Of a stretch of 64,000 nucleotides of DNA, positions 11,412-20,653 are shown piece by piece. The notes beneath the pieces are model-generated. The model did no database searches, was not told where the DNA came from, and was given only the letters and a program-made list of their open reading frames with translations. Both the position numbers and the translations under genes were made by a program. Source of the stretch: Ustilaginoidea virens (lineage: Eukaryota; Ascomycota; Sordariomycetes; Hypocreales; Clavicipitaceae); contig NC_057318.1 of assembly GCF_000687475.1 (NCBI RefSeq), forward strand, positions 5,828,001-5,892,000, written 5' to 3'. The number at the start of each line of letters is the position of its first letter. The stretch's first letter is position 1.

Positions 11412-13958
11412 ATGACCTCGTCTCGGGGATGGCGCCCGTGGCGCGACGACGAGGAGATGGCCAAAAAGGACGACGACCTCGCGTTGCCTCGACGCTCCTC
11501 CCGGCTCGCCCACGCTGCGGCCTGCTGGAAAGCCGCGCGCGTTCCGCGACGAGCTTGGGTCAAGCGCGTCGTCGTGTATGCCTTGGTCATCCTGGCCATG
11601 GTCTACCTCTTCAGCAGAGACGCTTCCTCGGAGCTGGACCCATACTTTGAAGCGTCACAAGGCTTCTACAAGCAGCAGTTTGACCCCGACCGGCTCGCCG
11701 AAGCTGCAAACCGCCTGAGCGCCCCGTCTCGTTCCCGGCATGCCGCCAAAGAGAAGAAAAAGACGATGAAGACGATGAAGCACGGCCAAAAGGAGAGGCC
11801 GGGCTCCGGTGTGGCAGCACCAGGCTTGGGGGAGCCGCAGCCGCAGCCGCAGCCGCAGCGAGGAGCCGACTCCAGCCCGGACGGCGACCTGACCAAAACT
11901 CTGCCGTGGTACAACGGCCCGGTTGAGTATCCTCATCTTGCAGAGTCTCTTGGAGCCATCAGATCCACCGGGGGCGCCATGCTTGCAAACCGCAACGTCT
12001 TGTTCGCTGCGGCCAGCCTGAAAAGTGCCTCGTCCCTGCTACCCATGGCGTGCGAAATGGCAAAGGAGCGCCAGAATTATGTCCACTTTGCCTTTGTTGG
12101 CAAGGCGGACATGGCCTTGCAGGATCTTGTCGACATCAACGGCATCGGAAAGTCGTGTCCCCTTATTCTTCACGGTGTGTGTGCGCGTCCATGTCAATTC
12201 CTTTACCCCCTCCGACTTGGCTTGCTGGGTAGCCGTGCCATGCTGATTCGATGCCGATTTCAGATGCCAGGCCAGACAACTTTTCAATATCTACTCCGTA
12301 CCGGACCTCAGTAGCCGTCACCAAGGCATTCTGTATGATTGGATCACCCCCCCCCCTCTGCAACTATTGAGCCGTCGGCTTGGCTGGGCTAAGAGAACTG
12401 CTTAGACTTCATCGATGCGTTTATGCACCCGCAAGCCATCATCATTGACTCCAGCAGCGCGGAGGAGGACTACTTCCTCGCCCCTGCCCGGGACCAGATT
12501 CTAGCCACTCAGTCGGCCCTCATCGAACTGCCAGAGCGTTCAAGAAACAGCCTGTCATGGATCTCCAAGCTGGACTCTGCAGCTCTGTCAGGTAGGTCCA
12601 CAAGCCCGGTTTTTGCACGAATCAGACTAACGCGGTCTAATTTCTTTTTTTACCTTTTTCAGCCTGGAACAAACCACGGTTTGATATCCTCATCTACGCG
12701 ACGCCCAACAGGACTGGCAATCTCAAGAGACTTCTCCAATCTATTTCGAATGCAGATCTAGCTGGCATCCAAACCCCGTCCATCACAATCGAGCTTCCTC
12801 ATGTTGTCGATGCTCCGCTGGAATCCTTCCTGGCCTCGTTTCAGTGGCCTCGTCCCACGCCATATCGAGGGCAACAGCCGCAGATGATTTCGCTTCGTCG
12901 GCGCATCACACGCCAACGTCTAGACGAGGAGGACAGCTCTGTTCGGTTTATGGAATCGTTTTGGCCAACCGATCCCTCCAACTCGCACGTACTGGTTCTG
13001 TCTCCCAACACGGAGGTTTCGACTCAGTTCTTTCAATGTCTGTCTCACTTCTCCCGCCGCCGATGGCCCACCCTCCCTCCTCCCTCCTCCCTCCTCCCCC
13101 CCCCCCTTTTTTTTTTCTTTTCTTTTTCCCTCGTCGCAATAGTCTAACCGCAGTGGAAACAAAACAGACGTCAAATACTCCTTGCTGCATCATCTGCATT
13201 CCAAAACGGCCCTGGTCAACGACGACCAAGAGTACCTGATGGGCCTCAGCCTGTCGGTGCCGCCTACTCTAATAGATGGAACCAGCGCCTTTGCCCTTCC
13301 GTCACCTCTGGGCCACCAACAAGGCAAGCCCGGGCAGACTGCCTTCCTTTGGCAACGACCCAATAGCGAAGCTACCATCTTCTTGGGCAAAAAGTGGATC
13401 GAACTGCACGGTTTTGTGGCAGAGACGCTGTACCGGAGAAGATCCATGTCGGACCCTCCGGCTCTTTTGGCCCAAAAGGAGTCGGGGAAGATGTACCCTG
13501 CATGGCTCGAATACGCGCTTCTGCTAGCGCGGTCAAGGGGATACTTGACGCTCTACCCCAGTCAGCCGACGGCAAGAGCCATCATCGGTGTGCACAGTGA
13601 CGTGCCCAGCCCTCCGGAGGAGTACGAGCTGGATGCGGGCAACAGGGCGGCGGCGCCGCGAACGAAGAAGTCGGGAGATGAAGGCAACAAGTACTTTGAG
13701 CCGGCGTCTCCCGTCGACACGCTGGAAACACTGCCGGACAACGGACAACTGCCATGGCCGGGCGAGCTGCCCCTCCTGGCGTGGGACGGGAAGCCCAAGA
13801 CGGCAGGAGAGTTTCGGGAGGATGCGCAAGAGTTTCGCGCCTTGTTCCGCCGCGAGGTTGGCGGATGTGGGAAGAAGGAGGCGGCGGGCGACAATGACGC
13901 GGCGAGGCGGACTGCTGCCGAGGATCTGTTTTGCGAGGGCAGCAGCAAGCAAGGCTAA
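11412..13958 (+). CDS. type II membrane protein, glycosyltransferase-2-like
   Basis: Five exons (11412-12174, 12264-12332, 12406-12591, 12663-13037, 13168-13958) give 727 residues with consistent phases. After a charged cytoplasmic tail there is a single membrane segment at about residues 51-68 (VVVYALVILAMVYLF), then a basic, low-complexity stem and a large lumenal domain. That domain carries blocks such as GGAMLANRNVLFAAASLKS, the DAF MHPQAIIIDSS region, KPRFDILIYATPN and LWQRPNSEATIFLGKKWIELH. It resembles a family of fungal Golgi-type proteins annotated as glycosyltransferase 2. Donor and substrate are unknown. The last intron has the weaker donor GTCTGT; the acceptor at 13167 was chosen over CGCAG at 13153 because it restores the frame. 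Confidence 0.7.
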
Positions 13959-14166
13959 TAAGTAAAGTGTGGGACGATTGTTTTAAAAAGGAAACCTTTT
14001 GTATATAGATGTGCACTTGTCGGACAAGCTGGGACGACCTGTAGTTTATAAGCAAGAGCTTTGGATCCTCGTCGTCGTTTGGCATGCATGTGCTAGGATG
14101 GAATGAGGAGTCGAGCTGAAACGTATGTCTTGCCTCTCCAACCCAAGGGGCGTATACGCGTACCAT

Positions 14167-15042
14167 CTAAAGCAAGACAAAAGACGGCAAGCGTGAGGGC
14201 AGACGACGTGCTTCTGGTTGGTCGAGTCTGGTGGTGACCAAAAGGACAACACAGGTGGCGATGATGCACACCGCAACCGAGCCCAGTATCTATGCAAGAC
14301 GGTCGTCCGTCCGTCGTCAGTCGTCAGTCGCCAGTCGCCAGTCGCCAGTCGTCAGTCAGGCTCAAGGCTCCTCGACCGCATGCGCAGCCTGCCTGCCTGC
14401 CGCAACGGCGCTTCATCTCCCCAACTCACCAGCTGCGTCCGCCAGCCGGACTGCACAATCGCCGCCCGGCGCCCGTACTTGTTCACCGTGCCTGTTATCG
14501 CCCGTCGTTTTTTTTTTTTCCCCCGGTCATTATAGCTCCCCGCACACACAACCCCCGGGGGGGGGGGGGGGGGGGGGGGACACGTACCGACGTAGTTGGC
14601 CAGGCCTAGGGCCAGCATCGCCACGGAGAGCAGCCAGAACACAGCGCCGAGGGGCTTGGCGACGCGGCGCTCGAGCTCCGTCGCGCGGTGCTTCAGGTGG
14701 AACGAGAGGGTGATGGCGACGGACAGGACGGCCATGAAGACGGCCAGCCGGAGGTACGAGAGGAACGCTGGGGCGTGTGGTCAGCGCGGCCGAGACGGGG
14801 ACTGGGGACGACGGACTTCGCTCGTTGGCGCAGTGGTCGCGAGCGTCGGAGGCTTCGTTTTCGAAGACGAGGGGGCCGAGGAGGGGGCGGGCGAGGAAGG
14901 CGGGCGGGGCGCGGGGGGTGAGGGCTTCGTCGTCGAGGGGGGGGACATGGTGGTGGTGGTGGTGGTGGTGGTGGTGATGGTGATGCTGATGCTGATGCTG
15001 ATGTTGGAAATGATGGTGGTCATGGTGTGTTGTGTTGGCCAT
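14167..15042 (-). CDS. DUF202 family membrane protein with a histidine-rich N-terminus
   Basis: Four exons on the minus strand (15042-14817, 14767-14588, 14491-14430, 14289-14167) join in phase into 196 residues. The N-terminal third is cytosolic-looking and contains a His/Gln stretch ending in a run of 13 His. Then comes the DUF202 core: ARDHCANERTFLSYLRLAVF, a first membrane helix (MAVLSVAITLSF), a charged loop HRATELERRVAKPLG, a second helix (VFWLLSVAMLALGLANYV), then the TVNKYGRRAAIVQSGWRTQ loop and a third helix (ILGSVAVCIIATCVVLLV). The family occurs in bacteria (YidH) and fungi and has no firm function. The ATG at 15042 is assumed, but the frame stays open upstream through an 11-bp minisatellite. 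Intron 2 contains a run of 23 G. Confidence 0.75.
14557..14579. repeat. run of 23 G inside DUF202 intron 2
   Basis: G23 preceded directly by CCCCC (14552-14556), within the intron spanning 14492-14587. It is a candidate quadruplex-forming tract and is prone to length error in sequencing. Confidence 0.9.
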
Positions 15043-15212
15043 GGGTTGGGGTTGGCGGTGGGGCGGACGCGGTTCCGGGCTGTTCCGGGCGTTTCCGGCC
15101 CTGCGCCAAGGCCGGGAAGAGCCGACACCTCGACGACGGCTCTTCAGCCGAGGACCCGGTGCTCCGTCCACCTGGCGGGTTTGCTTTGGCAGCTTTTCCA
15201 CCCTCGACACGT

Positions 15213-15531
15213 TGCTGGATGTCTGCTGGATGTCTGCTGGATATCTGCTGGATATCTGCTGGATATCTGCTGGATATCTGCTGGATATCTGCTGAATATC
15301 TGCTGGACATCTGCTGAACATCTGCTGAATATCTGCTGAACATCTGCTGAATATCTGCTGAACATCTGCTGAATATCTGCTGGACATCTGCTGAATATCT
15401 GCTGAACATCTGCTGAATATCTGCTGAACATCTGCTGAATATCTGCTGAACATCTGCTGAATATCTGCTGAACATCTGCTGAATATCTGCTGAACATCTG
15501 CTGAATATCTGCTGAATATCTGCTGAACATC
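15213..15531. repeat. exact 11-bp minisatellite, 29 copies
   Basis: Twenty-nine head-to-tail copies of TGCTGRAYATC or TGCTGGATGTC fill 319 bases with no insertion or deletion. Variation is limited to three positions, and many copies alternate between the AATATC and AACATC forms, which gives a 22-bp higher-order period. The array lies upstream of the DUF202 gene and downstream of the ABC gene. All three minus-strand frames are open through it. Confidence 0.95.
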
Positions 15532-15539
15532 TGCTGCCA

Positions 15540-15587
15540 ATATCAGCTCCCTGTGATATCAGCTCCCTGTGATATCAGCTCCCTGTC
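15540..15587. repeat. 16-bp tandem repeat, 3 copies
   Basis: Three tandem copies of ATATCAGCTCCCTGTG, the last ending in C, abut the 11-bp array. A fourth, partial CATCAGCTCCCC follows. Confidence 0.85.
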
Positions 15588-15627
15588 AAACATCAGCTCC
15601 CCCTGAAACATCTGCCAACATCCCACA

Positions 15628-17670
15628 TCACACCCCCCATACCCCCCGCCACTGCTCCTCGTCCCCCCCCACCGGCCCGTCGAACCGCCCAAACCTCGCC
15701 GGCTCGCCCGTCCCCCCGTCCGGCAGACACACCCACTCCCGCACGCAGTCCGGCACCTCGTCCCTCACGTGCGCCACGCACACCAGGGCCTGCCGCTCCG
15801 ACAGGCCCTCCACCACCACGGCGCCCCTCTTGCTCTGCTCGCTCTCCTCGGCCGCGCCGCCCCCCCGGCAGATCCTGCTGCGCTGCCCGTCGGCCAGGAA
15901 CAGGGCGCACTTGGCCCGCACGGCGGCGTCCATGCCCGACAGGGCCTCGTCGAGCACCACCACGTCGGGGCTCTTGATGACGGCGCGGAGGAGGAGGGCC
16001 ACGCGCTGCGCCGAAAACGACGACTCGCCAAACGTGTGCTCGTCTGCCCACGCGAGGTTGTCTTCGTCGGGGGAGGAGGAGGAGGAGGAGGAGGAGCTGG
16101 GGGAGCACCCGCCGCGGCGGCGGGGCTGCAGCTCCGGCGCGAACCAGCGCAGCGCGGCGTCGACCTTTTGCCTCGCCGGCCCGTCCAGCGCGGCCGGGGC
16201 GCCGCCCAGCGTGGCCGCCCACGCGTTCTCCACCACCCTGCGGATGCTGTGGCTCCGCGGCATGTGGCGGTGAAGCTCCGGGCTCGAGTGGCCGATGCGC
16301 GACTGCACGTCCCAAAAGGTCAGGGGCTTTCTCGTCGTCGTCGCCGACCCAGACCCAGACCCGGCCTCGGGCAGGCGGCTCCGGCCAAAGAGCTTGATGG
16401 GCAGGGAGTACGCCTGCGGGTGGTCCGAGCCCAGCAACGCGGCAATGGTCGTCTTGCCCGAGCCGTTTGGCCCAAACACGCCCCATCGCTCGCCCCGGCG
16501 AACCGTCCAGATCAGGCCGTCCTTGCGGCCCTTCTCCGTCTGCTGCGACCAGTTGCCCAGCACAATCTTGTCTCCGTACCGCACCTGACAGCCGTCCATC
16601 TCGACCAGCGCTTCCGCGTGAGGGTTGACCGGGCTGAGACTGCCGGCAGCCGTTTGCTGCTGCTTGCGCGGCGCAGGTCTGCATCCCGCTTGCGCCTTGG
16701 GCCCGAGGGGCGCGCTGCTGCCCCCCCCCACTGCAGACGCGGCGTGCACCGGAAGCCCGTCGTCCTCGACCAGCCCGCCCAGCTGGACTCCTCGGACGTA
16801 CTTTCTCAGTCCCTCCAGGACCTCGTCCTTTGGCCCGGCCGATCCGACCTGGCAGTCACTCCTCAGGTATATCAGGTGCGTGATCCACGCGGGCAGCGGG
16901 TCCTGCGGTCTTGCGCTCAGGACCAGCCTGGGGCTGGCCTTGTCGGCAAGGGACTGCAGCAGCGGGCCGAGTGCCTGCGCCGTGCGCGGGTCCAATCCCA
17001 TAAACGGCTCGTCCAGAAGCAGCACCTCCGGCCGTGCAAGCAGCGCGCGCGCGATCCTCGCCCGTCTTCCTTGCCCGTTGCTCAAGCAGGTGACTGGCAA
17101 ATCCAGGAGGTGCTCCAGCCTCAGGTCCTCGGCCACCTGGTTCAGCGCGCTCGCTGACCCTTCGCCTATATCCTGTTGCCCTCCTCCAGGCCGCCCCCCC
17201 AGGGGGTTGAGCTCAGTGTTTCCGGCGAGAAAGTCCCTCAACGAGAAATCAGTCATCTCTCGCCGCGACTCGTACCTGGCAGACAGGTACGCCGACACGG
17301 TTCCGCCGCCGCCGCCGCCAAGACCACCCGTTCTGCTTGCCTCGGCATCAAAGCCGACGAACTGAATGGCCCTTTGCAGGCTCCGGCTTCGAGACGGCGC
17401 ATCATCCTCGCGCAGGCGGGGGTACGATCTCGCGGTCGGCGGTTCGCAGAGCAGCCTGCCAGCCAGTATCTGGAGAAAGGTGGTCTTTCCGGACAGCGAG
17501 GGCCCTACAACGCACCAGTTGCGCGGCTGAGGAGACCAAGAGGGCAAGTCGAACGTCAGGCCCTTGAAGAGCGGCGGATTCAGGCTGGGGTCCCGTGAGC
17601 TGGGATGATGTCTGTAAAACGTGGCGTTGGCGATGCGAATGACGGGCGGGCGGGAGGTTGCCGTCCGCAT
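15628..17670 (-). CDS. soluble twin ABC ATPase, YDR061W-like
   Basis: Single-exon protein of 680 residues with two nucleotide-binding domains and no membrane segment. Domain 1 has Walker A GPSLSGKTT (about 56-64), the signature variant LSNGQGRRARIARALLARP and Walker B LLLDEP. Domain 2 has Walker A GPNGSGKTT, a degenerate signature (GESSFSAQR) and Walker B VVVLDEALSGMD. Domain 2 keeps a switch His (VAHVRDEVP) while the matching place in domain 1 reads SARPQDPLP. This layout matches the yeast YDR061W group, cytosolic or mitochondrial ABC proteins of unknown role. The start at 17670 (MRTATSRPP) is preferred because it immediately precedes the conserved IRIANATFYR; an in-frame ATG at 17847 would add 59 residues. 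Ser-rich and Gly-rich insertions come from trinucleotide expansions. Confidence 0.82.
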   Translation of the reverse strand: MRTATSRPPVIRIANATFYRHHPSSRDPSLNPPLFKGLTFDLPSWSPQPRNWCVVGPSLSGKTTFLQILAGRLLCEPPTARSYPRLREDDAPSRSRSLQRAIQFVGFDAEASRTGGLGGGGGGTVSAYLSARYESRREMTDFSLRDFLAGNTELNPLGGRPGGGQQDIGEGSASALNQVAEDLRLEHLLDLPVTCLSNGQGRRARIARALLARPEVLLLDEPFMGLDPRTAQALGPLLQSLADKASPRLVLSARPQDPLPAWITHLIYLRSDCQVGSAGPKDEVLEGLRKYVRGVQLGGLVEDDGLPVHAASAVGGGSSAPLGPKAQAGCRPAPRKQQQTAAGSLSPVNPHAEALVEMDGCQVRYGDKIVLGNWSQQTEKGRKDGLIWTVRRGERWGVFGPNGSGKTTIAALLGSDHPQAYSLPIKLFGRSRLPEAGSGSGSATTTRKPLTFWDVQSRIGHSSPELHRHMPRSHSIRRVVENAWAATLGGAPAALDGPARQKVDAALRWFAPELQPRRRGGCSPSSSSSSSSSPDEDNLAWADEHTFGESSFSAQRVALLLRAVIKSPDVVVLDEALSGMDAAVRAKCALFLADGQRSRICRGGGAAEESEQSKRGAVVVEGLSERQALVCVAHVRDEVPDCVREWVCLPDGGTGEPARFGRFDGPVGGDEEQWRGVWGV

Positions 17671-18126
17671 CTTTCTTTCCACTGCTACTGCTGCCGCGCA
17701 GTCGATCCAGCTAAGCACGGGGAGGAAGCGGGCATCATGCTGCCGACGGGACGGTGCAGGATCCAGATCCAGACGTACGGAGTGCTCCGTACATACATAG
17801 CAATTCAGATATGAGTCAACCAACGTTTGCTTGCTTGCTTGTGCCATGGGTGGGTCCAAGCTCGGGCCATCTGCGAGCTAAACCACGTTACTCCGTACAG
17901 TGCGAACGTAGTAGGCGTCCATCGCACCCGAGACTGTGACGCGAGGCTTGCTCGCAGCCTTCCAACATTCAGTTCAGCCTCAGCCAGCATCAACAACAAC
18001 CACAGCTCCCCGTCTCCCCCCTTCCGCCCGCGTTGCTTGCCAGACCAGACCAGACCAGACCAGACCATACCATCCCTCTGCACCACTCCATCGCAACCAA
18101 GCACAACCTCCCGCCCACCCGCCAAA
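17671..18126. other. shared upstream region of the ABC gene and UMP1
   Basis: Divergent promoter of 456 bases. It has two ACTCCGTAC-type motifs (about 17776-17792 and 17889-17898), a (CTTG)n run and a (CCAGA)n run at about 18039-18067 just before UMP1. No gene seen apart from the possible N-terminal extension of the ABC gene. Confidence 0.5.
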
Positions 18127-18651
18127 ATGGTAAGGGCGCTCATCCATCCCCCGCCAACGCCGCTAACCATCCTCCTCTCCCCTCCCTCCTTCAAAAAGTC
18201 GATGCGCATCGTCCCATCCCACTCCAACGCCGACTCCTTCGCCCACACGTCGCACACCTCGTCCGCTCCCTCGGCGCCCGGGATCCACGACACCCTCCGC
18301 CACGGCGTCGGCCCCTCCGTCTACGATGCCCAAGCCAGCAAGCCTTCGTCCGCGCACCCCCTGGAAGCCCGCCTCAAGAACTGGGAGGCCACCCAGGAAG
18401 CCGTCCGCATGGAAACCCTCCGTCGCACGTTTGGCATCGCCGAGCCCGTGCGGCGGGGCATGGAGCTCAAGATCGTGAGAGACGGCGAGTGGAGACCCCT
18501 GGCGCTGGGTACCAGCCTGCCCAGCGTGCACGAGGACATCTTGAGAGGAAAGGAGGACATGATTACTTGGGAGGACGTGTTTGCCGGTGATGAGACGAGA
18601 GGGATGGCTGGGTTCCATGACGAGATGGAGAAGAAGCTCAAGATGCACTAG
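18127..18651 (+). CDS. ump1: proteasome maturation factor UMP1
   Basis: Short-lived chaperone that is enclosed in the half-proteasome and becomes the first substrate of the mature 20S core. The conserved C-terminal block is clear: HPLEARLKNWEATQEAVRME followed by LRRTFGIAEPVRRGMELKIV. The spliced model joins the start codon alone (18127-18129) to 18199-18651, giving MSMRIVPSHS... and 151 residues, the usual size. The 69-base intron has donor GTAAGG, branch site GCTAAC near 18161-18166 and an AAG acceptor, the first AG after the branch. Because 69 is a multiple of three, retention would only insert 23 residues; a downstream ATG at 18202 is a further start option. It diverges from the ABC gene. 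Confidence 0.9.
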   Translation: MVRALIHPPPTPLTILLSPPSFKKSMRIVPSHSNADSFAHTSHTSSAPSAPGIHDTLRHGVGPSVYDAQASKPSSAHPLEARLKNWEATQEAVRMETLRRTFGIAEPVRRGMELKIVRDGEWRPLALGTSLPSVHEDILRGKEDMITWEDVFAGDETRGMAGFHDEMEKKLKMH

Positions 18652-19762
18652 GTGGCCGAGGTCGTGGCCGAGGTCGTGGCCAAGGTCGTGGCAAGTCGTG
18701 GCAGGTCGTGGCAGGTCGTGGCTCTGCACACACATCTCGCGTACATCATCATGGCGCAGACAGGGCGGCGCCGATAAACTAGAAAAATTTTGTCCGCAAC
18801 GTTTTAGGCTTTTGCAACATGTCGTGCCTGCCGTGGGATTTGAGACAAAAAGCACGTCATGGAACGCTACGCTACAGCAGGACATAGGGATTTCTCCGTC
18901 AAGACCCTACCTAGCTGGCAGCCTGGTCGAGGTCTTGGCCATGGCCCGGAACAACACGTGCCGTGGGTCGGGAAATGCGTGCTTCCCAGACGCTGTGCTG
19001 TCTATTTTTTACGCAGCAGTGTTTTGTTTTGCCACTCCATTCTGCTATAGACAAAGAGTTCCCGTCTCCAAATGCCCCGCGCTGTACAGACTTTTCCCCA
19101 AGGGGGTAAAACAAGAATATCCTGAGTTTGGACTTGGGAAAATGATGGACTATAAAAAAAGAAAAAAGAAAAAAGGATAAAGGGATAAAAGGATGTGTGT
19201 GCGTGTGTGTGTGTGCGTGTGTGCGTGTGTGCGGGTGTGAAAACAAGCAATAATGTAAAGCATCGTGTGTACATGTTCATGCGCCATAGTGACTCCGGGA
19301 TCCCTTCATTCTTCCACAATGTTCCCCGCCAATTCCTTTTCCCAATCGCCAAGATGAAACCCGAAAACAATAAAAGATGGACAAGCGAAAATGAGTGTGT
19401 AACTTTGGTGATGTGCGACTTGGAACCGCCAGGTGTGACAACAACCTCGTGGTGCCGGCGATTAAAACAAGAGGGTGCGTCCCCAGGGCCCAGCAGTACT
19501 GGTTATTGATTTTCGAATAATGGCCCGACAACGGCCCAGTGTCAGAATCATCAGCAATTCTTCGAGAATATACACGCCGACTTGTCCTTGGTGTCTCCGC
19601 AAACCCTGCTATACCGCTTCGACACAGACCCGGGGAAGAGAGGGTCATGGAGGGTCATGAAACATTCGGCCATTTCGGTTGATCGGCCGAGGCTGCACAA
19701 TCATCCCTTCCGGATCATTGGGAGTGGATTGTGATGACGCGTGCGAAATAAATCAGCCGCCC
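18652..19762. other. convergent intergenic region
   Basis: No gene seen between UMP1 and the ubiquitin-like gene. It starts with imperfect direct repeats of GGTCGTGGCC(A/G)A at about 18652-18721 and holds a (GT/GC)n run at 19194-19238. Confidence 0.5.
19194..19238. repeat. (GT/GC)n dinucleotide run
   Basis: About 45 bases of alternating purine-pyrimidine GTGTGCGTGTG sequence between convergent genes; such DNA can adopt Z form. Confidence 0.85.
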
Positions 19763-20653
19763 TCATAAAATGACACAGCACCGTCCGTTTGATCTGGATC
19801 GCTGCCCATCACTGCCCCCGCCAGCAAGGCTCTTGCTCCCAGACTTGGGTTCTTCTTCGTCAAGATCCTGGGGTCGGATGCTCATGTGAACAACATTGGG
19901 GTTTTCGGTGCTGAGTTGGTATTCTGCGACACGGGTTAGTCCGGGCATTCAGCGAGGAGATTCCCGTCAAGGCTCACTCTTTAACGGCTCCTTGTCATCC
20001 AGGAGCTTTCCGAAATGGATTAGTCTTATGCTGCTGGGACTAGCAGGCTTCGCCTCCCAATCACTCCGCCACTCTCGTAGGATGAGTTCCTTCAACGTAT
20101 AAATGCTGATACTAAAGGGATCGGGCAGTCCGGATTCTGTCGCGTCGGGAATGACCACGTTTCGCCTGGTGAGATATTTGCCGTCGATTTTGTAGGGATG
20201 GCGGCTGCCAGACGTCAGAAGGAGCGTGATGTTGCAAACGGGGCCGTCGCAAGGGTCAGGGGTCGTCGTGATGTCATCTTGGGCAGGGCCGATGGCCAAG
20301 ACTGAATTGCGCCTCTCCTTTGCAGGCGGTGCAGGAGCCATGTGTTCCTTTTCTTTTCCTTTGGCAACGGCTTCTGCGGCGCCTTGGTCCTTGGCAGCGG
20401 TGCGCTCGAGATTCGTGGCGGGTGCCGCGTCAACCGCAGCTGGTGGTTGCTCAGCAGTAGCAGCATCCTTCTCGGTGTCATTGGAGGCATCCGCAGGCGT
20501 GCATGCGGTCCACTTGTCTCCTGTCGCGGTGGCGGTGGGTATTGGGGGCATGTTCTCCATGAGCAAAACCTCGCCAACCGAGTCGGATTGTGATTGATGG
20601 CCGAGCAAAGGTGTCGATTTGCCGTCGTTTCCACCACTCATGGTTGAATCCAT
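19763..20653 (-). CDS. membrane-anchored ubiquitin-like protein with a CaaX end
   Basis: Two exons (20653-19978 and 19923-19763) with a 54-base intron (GTGAGC, branch ACTAAC, GCAG) give 278 residues. The first half is low-complexity, rich in Ala, Pro and charged residues. The second half is a ubiquitin fold of the UBL3/MUB type: ITLLLTSGSRHPYKIDGKYL..., FSISIYTLKELILREWRSDW, ASPSSIRLIHFGKLLDD and NPNVVHMSIRPQDLD. The protein ends GRCCVIL, so CVIL is a CaaX prenylation box, probably geranylgeranylated because of the final Leu, with a second Cys that could be palmitoylated. It should sit on membranes and is not expected to conjugate like ubiquitin, since it lacks a terminal GG. Start at 20653 gives MDSTMSGG; 20641 is an alternative. 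Confidence 0.85.

Noticed and set aside
15213..15587. Repeat array considered as CRISPR
   Set aside because: Units are 11 and 16 bp in direct contact, with no unique spacers, in a eukaryotic genome.
15769..17157. 462-codon plus-strand frame opposite the twin-ABC gene
   Set aside because: It mirrors the GC-rich minus-strand coding frame and has no recognisable domain; it also lacks a convincing ATG context.
17671..17847. Upstream extension of the ABC protein from an ATG at 17847
   Set aside because: The added residues are unlike a targeting signal and the conserved domain begins just after the Met at 17670; kept only as an alternative start.
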